A stretch of 64,000 nucleotides of DNA from the NCBI GenBank assembly GCA_951640195.1, contig OX621168.1, positions 186,001-250,000 of the forward strand, written 5' to 3'. This stretch comes from Porpolomopsis calyptriformis. Its lineage: Eukaryota; Basidiomycota; Agaricomycetes; Agaricales; Hygrophoraceae. Below the pieces are notes generated by a model, which saw only the letters and a list, made by a program, of their open reading frames with translations, searched no databases and was not told the origin of the DNA. This document shows, piece after piece, positions 9,822 through 21,520 of the stretch. The position numbers and the translations under genes are program-made. Numbering within the stretch: position 1 is the first letter of the stretch; each line of letters begins with the position of its first letter.

Positions 9822-12066
9822 ATGGCACCAGAATCTGTTGCGGCTGCTGGTCTGCACCAGGATCCCGTCACGGGCGAGATGATCTCAAAGACGTTTGTTT
9901 TCTGTTCTCGTGTTTTTTTTTGTGTTTTTTTAGTATTAATACCTCTCCTAGAGAACTCAAAAGACGCGAAAAGGCGAGGGAAAGGGAGGCAAGGAAGGCA
10001 AAGGCCAATCCGCCTCCATCAGCCGGACCTAATCAGGACCTGCCTCCCAGGGATGATGATCTGAACCCAAACGTCAGTTTCCCTCCATTCTCTCCGTCCT
10101 TTCTCACTGCGTCTTCATCTAGCAATACTACGAGCTCCGATCACGCGCGATCCAAACACTTAGGGAGACACAATCACCCAACCCATACCCCCACAAGTTC
10201 CACGTATCGCTTTCCATCAGCCACTTCATCGAAAGATACGGTGAGGAAGGAAAGATCCCCCCGGGCCAAAGACTCAATGGCGTCACCGAATCCCTCGCGG
10301 GACGCATCCACAATATACGTTCCAACAGCCAAAAGTTGCGGTTTTACGACCTGCATGGTGAGGGTAAGAAGGTGCAAATCATGGCCGCGCTACAGTATGC
10401 CCTCTCCCTCCCGCACTCTCCTTTCTTTCTGATCTTGTTATTTACAGGGATGCTAAAGACCCAGATTCGTTCATCGCTACCCACGATATCTTCCGTCGTG
10501 GGGACATCGTCGGTCTCATCGGTACCCCCGCCCGCACCAAGAAGGGGGAGCTCTCGATCGCACCGTCAGAAATCACCCTCCTCGCCCCGAACCTGCATCA
10601 GCTCCCCTCCGGACACTTCGGGCTGAAAGACCAGGAGACGCGGTACAGGAAGCGTTACCTCGATCTCATCCTCTCCGAGGACACACGGCAGATCTTCATG
10701 ACCCGGAGCAAGATCATCAACTACATCCGCCGGTTCTTAGACTGTCTCGGGTTCTTGGAAGTCGAGACGCCGATGATGAACATGATTGCTGGGGGTGCGA
10801 CCGCGAAGCCGTTCGTGACGCACCACAATGATCTAGGTCTAGATTTGTACTTGCGTGTCGCGCCTGAGCTGTATTTGAAGGAGCTCATCGTCGGTGGGCT
10901 GGACCGCGTGTACGAGATTGGGCGGGTGTTTAGGAACGAGGGGATTGATCTGACGCATAATCCCGAGTTCACGATTTGTGAGTTCTACATGGCGTATGCG
11001 GATATGTACGACCTTATGGAGTTGACGGAGAGCTTGGTGGAAGGGATGGTGATGTATTTGACGGGTGGGACGAAGGTAGTGTATCATCCTGAAGGGAAGG
11101 GGAAAGAGGGTGGGAAGGTGTATGAGCTTGAGTTTAAGAAGCCGTGGAAGAGGTATGATATGATTGGAACCTTGGAGAAGAAGTTGGGTGTCAAGTTCCC
11201 ACCGGGCGAGAAGTTGCATACGAAGGAAGCGAATAAGTTTTTGAGGGACTTGTGCAAGAAGGTTTGGATCTTACTCTCCAATCATCCTCAGCTAAAAACC
11301 CTTCTTTCGGACAGCATAATGTAGAATGCAGTGAGCCCCGAACGAACGCAAGATTGCTGGACAAAGTAGGCCATGCTTCTTTTGTCCGATATAACGCGGA
11401 GGCTTACGGTTGATCAGCTTGTAGGAGAGTTTGTTGAACCCCTGTGCATCTCCCCGTCGTTTATAGGTACGTTAATCAATCAAAGGCAGGTGATCAGTTC
11501 TGAATAGACCGGCCAGTCGGCCATCCACAAGTGATGTCACCACTCGCGAAATGGCACAGGTCACGGCCAGGACTCTGTGAGCGTTTTGAGGGTTTCATGT
11601 GTGGCAAGGAGTTTTGCAACGCATATACGGAGTTGAATGATCCGTTCGAGCAGCGACTGAGATTCGAGGAGCAGGTCGGTGGCGTTCATCTGATTGGGAT
11701 TGAATGACGACATTCATATCTGTAACAGTTCAGGCAACGAGAGCAAGGCGATGAAGAAGCTCAAGCAATTGATGAGACCTTTGTTGATGCGTGAGCCCCC
11801 CTTTTTTGAGCTTTCTGTTTTGATTTCTAGAGCGGGGAATAGGCTCGAACATGGGTTACCGCCGACAGGCGGCTGGGGGATAGGGATCGATCGCCTCGTT
11901 ATGTTTCTCACCGACTCGATCAGTAAGTGGAGAGCATTTGTTTACCGTGTTGCAAATTTGCTGAGGATGGATGGGATGGAAAGATATCAAGGAAGTGCTC
12001 TTATTCCCGGCTATGAAACCGGTCGAGACGGGTGTTGCTGGTGTCAACATGGACCGGGCGAACTAA
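9822..12066 (+). CDS. KRS1: Cytosolic lysyl-tRNA synthetase (class II)
   Basis: This enzyme charges tRNA-Lys with lysine for cytosolic translation. The start is the ATG at 9822 ([10 protein letters not shown]); a basic N-terminal helix follows ([18 protein letters not shown]), as in eukaryotic KRS. The anticodon-binding OB fold includes [12 protein letters not shown] and [11 protein letters not shown]. The class II core shows [11 protein letters not shown], motif 2 as [33 protein letters not shown], and motif 3 as [16 protein letters not shown]. Several small introns split the 3' half; the last exon joins as [15 protein letters not shown] and ends NMDRAN-stop at 12064-12066. An intron before DALEHGLPP uses the second of two closely spaced AG acceptors. 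No mitochondrial presequence is visible on this start. Confidence 0.96.
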
Positions 12067-12262
12067 ACGCGGCGGTCTAGGCAAAAATAGAGCTATTTGA
12101 GAGATCTTTTGCCGTACACGAGGCTTGAAGGACCAATGATGATATTCACTCCCGCCAGGATCCTGAAATCAAGGGGCGGTCTGTTTTAGGTATTGGATCA
12201 TTGGTGGCGGTATGGAGTCGATAAATTGTGTGATTGACTGAATCCCGAATGGATCAACCACC

Positions 12263-14554
12263 ATGTCTGTCGAAATCACCACCACCCCGTCCCCGTCCCC
12301 ACCGCACGCCTCCGATCTCCCTTTTCTCCAGCCAGCTGATATTTTTTACGACGAGATGTCTGAGAGAATGAGCAATATGATTGACGAGGAGCTCAAGGTC
12401 TGATTGGGTTATATCCCGTTGCCACTCGCGTTGACCGGAACATCAGGCAGAGCGTCTCAGACGGAAGGAGGCCAGAAGGAAACAAGTCAAAGGTGCTCTC
12501 ATCCTTTCCATACCTCGTTCTCATACTCACCCTCCAACAGTCGTCCTCCTCGGCCAAGCTGAGTCTGGCAAGTCCACACTCCAGAAGCAGTTCCAGCTCT
12601 ACTACGCCTCCCAATCCCTCGACCACGAACGACCCTCATGGCGCCCCGTCGTCTATTTCAACATCATCAAAGCCGTCCGCATGATCTTGAACGAGCTCGA
12701 CTACGAACTCGAACCCAAGTCATCCGCACCATCATCCTCGACCTCCCCAACGCACGAGAAAGAACCCTCCGCCGCCACCGCCACCACTGGCAGCGACAGC
12801 GATTCACCCCTCACGAACAATGACGGCACCAGCCCTCTTAATAGTTCCGATATCCAGGCTGAGATTTCCCGGATTCGGCAAACTCTATACCCACTCATCG
12901 CTATCGAAGACACCTTGGCTTCGGAACTCAACGGGGGGATCTCGATCACCGGCGGTAGAAGTGGCATTTACGTCCGTGCTGGTTGGCAGTCCCTCGTCGT
13001 CTCGGGATATAACCTGGCAAAGGCCCGCACCATCGGATCTTCTGCTTCTTCGTCTGCCCCGGTCGCAGGATTGGCTGCCAAGACGCTGTTTTCGGCGAGG
13101 AAGGATATAGACGAGCTCTGGCGTCATCCTGCTGTCAAGGCTCTTATTCGACTCCGGAGACTGCACCTCGACGAGTCCGCATACTTGTACGTCCTCTTTC
13201 TTTTTTTTTAGTCCCGTTATTCTCCCGAGTGCTCGCTGATGCTGTTGATAACAGTTTCTTAGATAATATCCATAGGATCGCGGAACCGGATTACTCACCT
13301 TCAACAGGTGCAATGGTACCTTACTGAGCAACCTATTTCTTGATTCCTTACGCTCTCTTTCCCAGAGGACATTTTGAATGTCCGTTTGCAGACTCTCGGC
13401 GTGGTTGAGCATGCCTTTAATATTGGCCTTGGAGGCAGTAGTTATGACTGGATCATGTATGATGTCGGTGGTGCGGTCAGTGTTTTTGCTGCATTCTTCC
13501 TTTTGCCACTCGGCTCACGGGTTGTCTACCTAATAGCGGGGTCAGGCAAGTCTCCTGTCCATGTGCTTTCGATTTTTCGTTGATATATAACGTACGATAT
13601 CCAGAGACCTGCTTGGGTGCCGTACTTTGACGACGGTGGAGGCTTCTCGCTCTTTTTTTCGTCTCTAGCTGACCTCGTTCCTTCCTCACTCCAGCAACGG
13701 CAATCATCTTCCTGGCACCGATAAGCGCCTTTGATCAGGTGTCGACCCCATCCTTCCCTCTTGTTTTCGTAAAGAACACTGATCCTGTGTTCGTAGTACC
13801 TTGAAGAGGATCCGCGCACGAATAGGATCGACGACTCGTTGCAGCTGTTCACATTGATATGCTCGAACAAGCTGCTACAAAGCTCCCACCTCATCCTACT
13901 ACTCAACAAGGTCGGTGTCCATCTCCGCGTTCGCTGGTGTGTCGCTTACTCTATTGTTCGCCGTAGGTTGACCTCCTGAAGAAGAAACTAAAAGATGGGA
14001 TCAAAGTCCGGAAATAGTGCGCGTCCCTCTTTCATTTTGTCAGGATAGTTCATACGCTTACGCCCTTGATTGCGGGGGAATTTCTCAGCATAACTAGTTA
14101 TGGTAATCGGCCAAATAGATTCGAGGACGGTGCGTTAAATATCCATCCCAGTTCCCTCATTCTTAACTTTCCCTCGTCTTTTGTGTCTGGTGATATGCAC
14201 GCAGTCGCGGAGTATTTCAAAGGGCACTTCCAGCAAATTCACAGAAAGAAGGATTTGTCCGCTAGACCTCTTTATCTAGTTCGTGGATATCCTTATACTT
14301 GACTCGATAGCCGACTGAACGACTGCTATTCACAGCATTTTACTTCAATGATAGTGAGAGCACGCTGCGACTCGTGCCTTTGTTTATTATTGACTAGCCG
14401 TTTGTAGGATATAAAAGCCACGCAACGAATTATTATCAATGGTGAGTGCGATCTCGCTCTCGGTGTCTTATCTCCATGGTCTTACTTTTAAAATGCTAAA
14501 TCAGTGGGAGAGGCAGTGATTCGGTCGCACATAGCTCAGACCGGTCTTCTCTAG
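12263..14554 (+). CDS. Divergent heterotrimeric G-protein alpha subunit
   Basis: This belongs to an expanded class of Agaricomycete G-alpha paralogues. The start is at 12263 (MSVEITTTPSPSP). The P-loop is VVLLGQAESGKSTLQKQF. A long insertion rich in Ser, Thr and Pro extends the helical domain. Switch I is NVRLQTLGV, switch II is DVGGARGQR, followed by FLAPISAFDQYLEEDPRTNR, the NKVD guanine motif and the C-terminus SHIAQTGLL-stop. The glutamine usual in DVGGQ, which drives GTP hydrolysis, is Ala here. The TCAT-like base motif is reduced to TSMI. There is no MGxxxS/Cys lipid signal at the N-terminus, unlike classical fungal G-alphas. At least ten introns occur; residues RGQ lie on a 9-nt exon (13539-13547), followed by an intron with a GC donor. 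A regulatory role in signalling is inferred. Confidence 0.88.
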
Positions 14555-14719
14555 CAAATTGGCTGTCATTCGCTGTCTCTAATGATGCGTAGCTGTCTGT
14601 TTTACCTTGGACTTTTGTTTGTATTTACTCCTACCGGTGATTTATGTGATTTTCTACATCTGGATATGTTTTTTTTGACCGTGGGGAATTCTTGTGTTGT
14701 CTTCTGCCTCAAGTCCGTC

Positions 14720-17272
14720 ATGTCGACCAGTGGTCTGAAAGCCATCGCGCCAGTGCCCACTGCGGCCGATTTCTTGGACATCGTTCTCTCAAAGACCCAG
14801 CGGAAGACACCAACTGTCCGTCTCCCAAGCATTCATGATATTCATAATAATCTATTCATCACATAGGTCATCCATAAAAACTTCAAAATCAGCCGGATAC
14901 GCAACTTTTACATGCGAAAAGTAAAATTTACCCAGGATTCATTCGATGAGAAGCTAGGAGCTATATTGACCGAGTTTCCCATTCTCGATGTCCGTCTTCA
15001 TTTCCTCTCCATGTTTCTCCTGGCCAATGATCGATCACTGGTACTGTCGATTGATTCTGGACATCCCTGTGCGGATCAATCTAGGACCTCCACCCCTTCC
15101 TTTCCTCCCTCATGAATGTCCTTTACGACAAGAACCATTACAAGCTTGCGCTCGGCCAGCTCCGCACCGCACGCCATCTTATCGACCAAGTTGCTAAAGA
15201 TTACGTCCGGCTCCTCAAGTTTGGAGACAGCCTGTACCGTTGTAAAATGTTGAAAAAGGCTGCGCTCGGTCGGTAAGCATTAAAGTAAAAAAAAATTTCA
15301 TGAAAAGAGCTGGACATACTTATTATTTGTGTTTCTGGAAAAACATGCAGGATGGCTACTATCATGCGGAGGCAGAAAGACCCACTGGCGTACCTCGAAC
15401 AAGTCCGGCAGCACATCTCACGACTGCCCGCCATCGACCCTAACACACGGACTCTCCTCATCTGTGGCTACCCGAACGTCGGCAAGTCGTCGTTCATCAA
15501 CAAAGTCACTCGCGCGGACGTGGACGTCCAGCCCTACGCCTTCACGACCAAGTCCCTCTTCGTCGGGCATCTGGACTACAAGTACCTCCGCTGGCAGGTG
15601 ATTGACACCCCTGGGATATTGGACCACCCGCTGGAGGATATGAACACGATCGAGATGCAGAGCATCACTGCCTTGGCGCATCTGAAGAGCTGCGTAATGT
15701 ATTTTATGGATTTGAGTGAACAGTGCGGGTATACAATAGAAGCTCAGGTACGAAATTCTTCTTCGTATTATCTTTTATTCCACTGGAGCTATCGCATAGT
15801 GATATTTCTTTTTTGGTATCTACACAGTGTCGACTCTTCCTCTCCATCAAACCTCTTTTCTCAGGCAAACCGACATTGCTCGTCATCAACAAAATCGATG
15901 TCACCCGTTTAGAAGACCTAGCCCCAGAGAGCCGTGCCCTGGTGGACGAAATCATTACCTCTGGAGAGGTCAAACTGGTCCAGGTTTCTTGTCATACCGA
16001 TGAGGGCGTCATGGACCTGAAAACTAAAGCCTGCGATGCTCTGCTGGCCCACCGTGTCGATACCAAGATCAAGGGCAGTAAAATTAACTCGATCATCAAC
16101 AGGATACATGTTGCTCAACCAAAAGCCCGTGACGATGTCGTCCGTTTACCCTTCATCCCGGACGCTGTTCGGGAAAGGAAGAAGTATGATAAGGGCGATC
16201 CAGCTCGTAGGAAGCTCCAGCGGGACATCGAGGGTGAGGAAGGTGGTGCGGGGGTTTATAATATTGATTTGAGAAGTGAGCATTTTGATATTTCTATTTC
16301 CTTTGGTGGCGCGTTGATGCATGTGCCAACAGAGAATTATATTTTGAGTAATCCGGAATGGAAGACGGATGTTATGCCTGAAATCATGGACGGGAAGAAC
16401 GTGGCAGATTTCATTGATCCTGATATTGCTGAGAAGCTTGATGCTCTCGAAAGAGAAGAAGAACAGTTGCGGGAGCAAGGATTCTATAATAGTGAGGAAG
16501 AGATCGTAAGTATTCCATTTGTCCTTCATCTTCTCGAAATGGTTAATCAATCTTCCCTCACTACAGTTCGACTCCGACGACGAACGGGAAGCAGCCGACT
16601 CACAGATTGCCCTCTCGCACAGGATTAAATCGCAGAGCATGAAAAAGCTGAGAAAGAACCAAGCGCGACTTCCACGTACGGCGGGACTACGGACGTTGAG
16701 CGAGCTTACGGAAGGGCTCACCAAGGCCGGACTCGACCCGAGCAGGATACAGGAGCGCGCGGTGATTTTGGCGAAAGTGCAGGGTGAGAAGCGGAAGAGG
16801 AGGGGGGAGGATGATATGGACGTAGACCTGGAAGGGAGTGAAGACGGTGCGGATGGAGATGGAGATCGGATGGATGTTGACGGAGCGGATGATGATACTC
16901 CGAGGAAGCGTGGCAAATCAAATTCGGGGGCCGTGGTTGCGGCTGATAGACGCAGGCCGCGCACAAACCGTCAACTGGCCGGCATGAGGGATGACGCGGT
17001 GCGTACATATATATATATATTCGCACTAAACTTGATGTATTGTTTGCCACTTTATAGCAAGTATCGAAAGCTATCAAGCTGCGTAATCTTGGTCAGAGAC
17101 CACGCAATATGCTTGCAAAGGCTGGCGAGGGCGATCGCGCAATCAGAGTCAAAATGGTTTGTCCATCGGCAGTCCGCTGTTTCGATCACCTCTGACCACC
17201 CCCCCTTGTCCCACCTAGCCCAAACATCTTTTCTCTGGGAAACGGAAAGCTGGAAAAACAAGTCGAAGATGA
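14720..17272 (+). CDS. NOG1: Nucleolar GTP-binding protein 1 (60S ribosome assembly)
   Basis: Nog1 is an essential Obg-family GTPase that binds pre-60S particles in the nucleolus and is needed for their maturation. The start at 14720 gives [15 protein letters not shown]. The N-terminal helical domain includes [14 protein letters not shown]. The G1 motif is [17 protein letters not shown]2 lies in [17 protein letters not shown]3 is [12 protein letters not shown], and G4 is VINKID. The C-terminal part has [18 protein letters not shown], a long acidic/basic stretch and the typical ending [22 protein letters not shown] at 17272. Introns are small; one contains a TATATATATATA stretch near 17000. 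The gene is converging with aminopeptidase P. Confidence 0.95.
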
Positions 17273-18120
17273 TAGATACGCTCGTCGATATATTTTTGAG
17301 AGAGCAGAGTGTTTGACGCTGAAGTTTCATAGATCAAGCACTGGCCTCGTCTATATTCCTGACGGGAGTATTAATGATAGTCGTGTTCCCTATCCTAAAC
17401 AGTGTTGGGCGCACTTTGACTAGCCATTCAACCTTTTGTGAGGGTCCTGACTTGACGTTGGTTTCCTACCGAGGAACACGGTGTTCCTGGAGGGACCAGG
17501 GAGGTTGGTCTACAGAAGATAGGCAAACACAGGGAATATTCACGATTTCACACCGCCTCCCAAGGATGACCCATCAACTCTCCAATCAGGAACTATACCT
17601 CTTTCCTCTGCTCACAAAGCTTGGATTTGGTCAGATGTTGAAAGCAGTCTAACTCCGACGTCGTAAACGTCCAGCTCCGTGTCATGGCCGAAACGTTTTG
17701 CCGTCTCAAGATGGGGATAATGTAGGAAAGGGGTGATAGGTCCTCTGAGAGATGGCGTGCACTCGAACATGAGTATCAGGGCATTTCGATCATCTCCGGA
17801 TCGAACTTTCTTCGACCCGCAATGTGCCCCCCCCCGCGGGGGTTCCTGGGGCACCGACGACATTTACGTAGGCGGGTTGGCCATACTCCCGGATTGATGG
17901 TTCAGCAGCATGGCCGAAGACGTCATCCAGATCGGGAACTGATTGACGGTCTTCATCGGCTTCGCTTTCCGTCGCTGTAGGACCCGATTAGATTACACAT
18001 CTACGATAGAACTATACATTGTAGGATATGTTTTTTTATATTTTTCTTTTTCAAATGTCCGCATAAATTAGTAGTCGTCCTAAAATACAAAAGAAATTCC
18101 GAGGATGAAAACAGTCATAA
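17273..18120. other. Convergent intergenic region, no gene seen
   Basis: This 848-bp stretch lies between the 3' ends of NOG1 and aminopeptidase P. Open frames of up to about 90 codons exist on both strands but show no domain or exon chain. A C8GCG5 tract lies near 17827-17841. The right part (18020-18110) is AT-rich and suits two 3' UTRs. Confidence 0.5.
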
Positions 18121-21100
18121 TCAGTCCCAGTCGATAGATATCCCGCCAGGGCCAGTGCCGACGATTCCGATGCCCCGCTCAGCTTCTCGGCGCAACCACT
18201 TCAGCGCGCGCTTGTCATCTTTGAGATAGGGTTCAAGTCTATCCCGGCATCGCTGATTGTGCTCCTGAATGAGAGTGAGGGATAGTCGCTACCAACAAAG
18301 AGTTTCAGGGACAAACCTTTATCCATTGTTTCTCTTCCTTAGTCAACATGCTCTCCTTGACCATCCTCGTTTGGATGGGAACAGAAGTCAGGCGCTCAAA
18401 ACCGAGCCAGACATCCCCGTTGAATTGTGTTTTGGTCTGAGGCATGTCATGAGCCTCGCACTCACAACCATGATTTAGGGAACTACTTACTTTGACACGT
18501 TTTACTAAAAGCGCGGACTCAATCCGCACTCCCCATTTGGATTTGTTATCTGAAAGGAAATTAGAGAGATAAGCGGCGATCTCAGGTTTGTAACAAATGT
18601 CCTACAATATCCTGGCTCATTGGTGATGACATGACCTGGGGTGAGAGGAACGCTACTGGAGAAGCCGTGTGGTCCTTCATGGACGTTCAAAAACGAGCCA
18701 AAGCCGTGCCCAGTCCCATGCTGAAATAATTCGAAATGAGACGCTTTCTTTAAGTTAAGAGGCATCTTCGGCTCACAAGATAATTGTAACCTTCTTTCCA
18801 CAAGGCTCTGCGAGCCAATACGTCCAGCTGATTCCCTGCTGTCCCCTCGGGGAATACGGCACTATCGATAGCGATCTGAACGGCATTTAGCCTTCACGAA
18901 ACTAAGCGACAAGTATTCACGTACGTGTCCCTGAAGAACTCGTGTGAAGGCTTCGCATTGTTCGGGGGTTGGTCGTCCAAAATGGACCGTTCGCGTGGTG
19001 TCACAGGTTCCGTCCCTGTATTGACCGCCGGAATCACTGAAAGGTTTGTTAGTAAAGAATAATTCGAAAGAAATCAGGAAAGCCGGTTACTTGACATATG
19101 GTGTCTCCCGATCGATCATTCGGGCTCGGGACTTCGTCGGTGAGTAATGGGGCAAAGCTTAGAGAAAAGCGATGAGCAGAAGATTTCATGACGTGCGCTA
19201 ATTCCCTTACCCGCATTCGGCCCACTTGCCGATATGTTTTCGTATGCCAGTCCCATAAAATGCTTATTCTGACGGCGGTATTCCGTCAGTCGGGACGCAG
19301 CCTCGTATTCGGTGATATCATAACCCTGCGATAATTTATATTCCAGCCACGCGAGGAAACGAACCTAACGGTAGACTTTTAATCAGGGCACCCAATACTT
19401 GAATTAAGAGGACACGCACGAATGCAACACCATCTCGGGTATAAGCTCGTCTCATGCCCTCGATTTCGGTCTCATTCTTCACAGATTGCATATTATCGAC
19501 AATGGAAGGGGCAACAGTATATCTGAAGTGTGTGAGCATCAAAGAGATGGCATAGGACGTCTGTGGAGAAATGAGGATCTATAAGGCGAGCGCGTGGTCA
19601 GGCATCAGTTCACAGTCAAGATGATTCAGAACAGACTTTTCCTTCTCCCCATTCTCTTCGTCGCAAGAACGACCAGAGATCATTGTATTCTCTTACGTCA
19701 ACCTCCAACGACTTGAGATAGTCGCCTATCTCCTCGTTTACTTTTCCCTTGTCGACAAAGAGTACTGCTTGGTCCCGCCCGACAAAGAAATACGAATGGA
19801 AAAGCGGGTTGAAGGGGATGTCGGAACCACGGAGGTTGAGCAAATAAGCTACCCAGGAGAGCTGGTCAGTAAAGTTAGCCTTGCATTTGTACTAAAGGCT
19901 TGCGCACCAATAGAAGAAAGGGAGGTGATAAGAGTAGCAACATGCATCTGCGATGGTGTGGGTGGTGACTTGGAATAGGACATTGTGGAGGGTGGTTGTG
20001 CTTTGATCCACTTTCGCAATTCATCTAATTTGGACTTTGAGTTTTTGCCTAGAGGGGCGTTGATGTCAATGTTTTATCTGAGTTGACTGATATGCTACTC
20101 ACCGGTGAATTCCATCGGCTGCACATAGATAGGTTCTTTTGATTTCGGAGGTTTGTCCTTCCAGACAAGATCTACAAGATTCTGAGGTGGATACACGAGC
20201 TTCGACGACCGTGACGCCAACTTGGAGTTAAGAAGTGTAGCTTTTTCGTGTGAGATCATACGCGCATCTATTCCTATTCTCGAATCTTTGACTCGATCCT
20301 GAAAAGATCGAACATCAGTCGGTCACATCGCCCAAAGTGGCTAAGCCGACTCACGACAAGCCAGTCTACCCAGTCTTTTGGTCCATCGACGGAGCCTGCC
20401 TCGATCAGATGCCAGTTAGAATCCAGTTGGTCAGCTGCTTGCAGCCAATACCGGCAATCGGTGATGAGGTAAGCGGCGGTTTTTGAGACAACACCTTGGC
20501 CGGCGGTTCCGGTAAACCTGTTTGCTTGATTAGATCACGAAAGGGAAATTTGACGGCTTTCAAACTCACTGGGACATATACTGCCTTCGCATGTCACTCG
20601 AGGCCACATACTCGGATTGATGGGCGTCCTCGCTCGGGACGACACTATTATGGTACTCGGTTGGGAATATTTGAGGAACTCGAAAAGGCTGACACTTACT
20701 AGTAATCAAGATTGTCCTTGACCATCAACTTCCGAATTTCCTCCAGTCTGTCGGCGGTGTCCACCCTCTCCCGTACGGTTTCAACGTCAAGGACTTTACG
20801 CTCATAAGCCGAGCCCACAAGAGTGCTTGTGGAGTCGCTAGGGTACAAGGTCGGTCGCTTGTGTTGGCTGTCGGATCGGTGAGGACTGGACTTGTTATCG
20901 CTAGACTTGGAATTGTAGGTAGCCTTGGAAGTGAGAGTGACCTTGGAGTTGATAGTGGACTTGGAGTTGCTACTGAACTTGGAGTTGTTGCTGGACTTGG
21001 AATTCTGTCGAGTGGGAGGGTGCGGCTCATGTTCAGATGAGTCTGACTTTGAGGTTGGTTCTTTCTCTTGCTTCTCTTGCTTCTCTTGCCTCTCTTGCCT

Positions 21101-21520
21101 CTCTTGCTTCTCTTGTTTCGCTTGCTTGCCGACACCCCATCCGTAGCCCCACTTACTAGGAGGTGGGAGCTTCCCTCCAGTCCCGGTGGTTGAGCGGATG
21201 AGTTTGGGACGACGGTCGCTGTGGAGGGCTGGGACATCGTCATAGGCCTCGGAATCGGAAACAAAAGTGAGTTTCTCGGCATGAGAGGTCAATGTCGCTG
21301 TTGGAGAGTAGGACCCGCTCCTGACCAGTTGGCCGTCGGCCGAAGGCCGGGTGCGACGTGCGCCCTTTTCCTCGAGACTGGACAGTGACAAACGCCGAGG
21401 TTTCTGTTTTTTGCGAGTGAAAGGAAGACACATTGGGGGTGGAGGTGGAGGGGCCATGGTCGTCCAAGATGACGAGGAGAGGGATCCTTTGAGATGACGG
21501 CTTTTGCCCAAGAGCGACAC
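18121..21520 (-). CDS. Xaa-Pro aminopeptidase P (M24B) with long N-terminal extension
   Basis: Aminopeptidase P removes an N-terminal residue preceding proline; the active site holds two metal ions, usually Mn. The pita-bread domain shows [20 protein letters not shown] (metal Asp pair), [18 protein letters not shown] (His and catalytic His region) and [10 protein letters not shown] (Glu). The family N-terminus, [19 protein letters not shown], is joined without any stop or nearby ATG to about 228-250 extra residues. These start at [10 protein letters not shown] (21520) or MAPPPPPP (21458). The extension is Ser/Lys-rich with two short repeat arrays and has no clear signal peptide. The C-terminus is [13 protein letters not shown]...SIDWD-stop at 18121. 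Most fungal AMPPs are about 610-650 residues and cytosolic, so the extension is the odd feature here. Confidence 0.92.
20905..21125 (-). repeat. In-frame minisatellites in the aminopeptidase extension
   Basis: About 21062-21125 holds six to seven copies of a 9-nt unit close to CTCTTGCTT, coding for [13 protein letters not shown] repeats. About 20905-21005 holds a roughly 18-nt unit containing TTGGAGTTG or TTGGAATTG, coding for NSK-containing repeats (for example [14 protein letters not shown]). Both are in frame with the protein. Confidence 0.8.

Noticed and set aside
14400..17272. Possibility that neighbouring G-alpha, NOG1 and KRS1 genes form a functional cluster.
   Set aside because: They are unrelated housekeeping and signalling genes on the same strand with separate promoters. 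No evidence of co-regulation.
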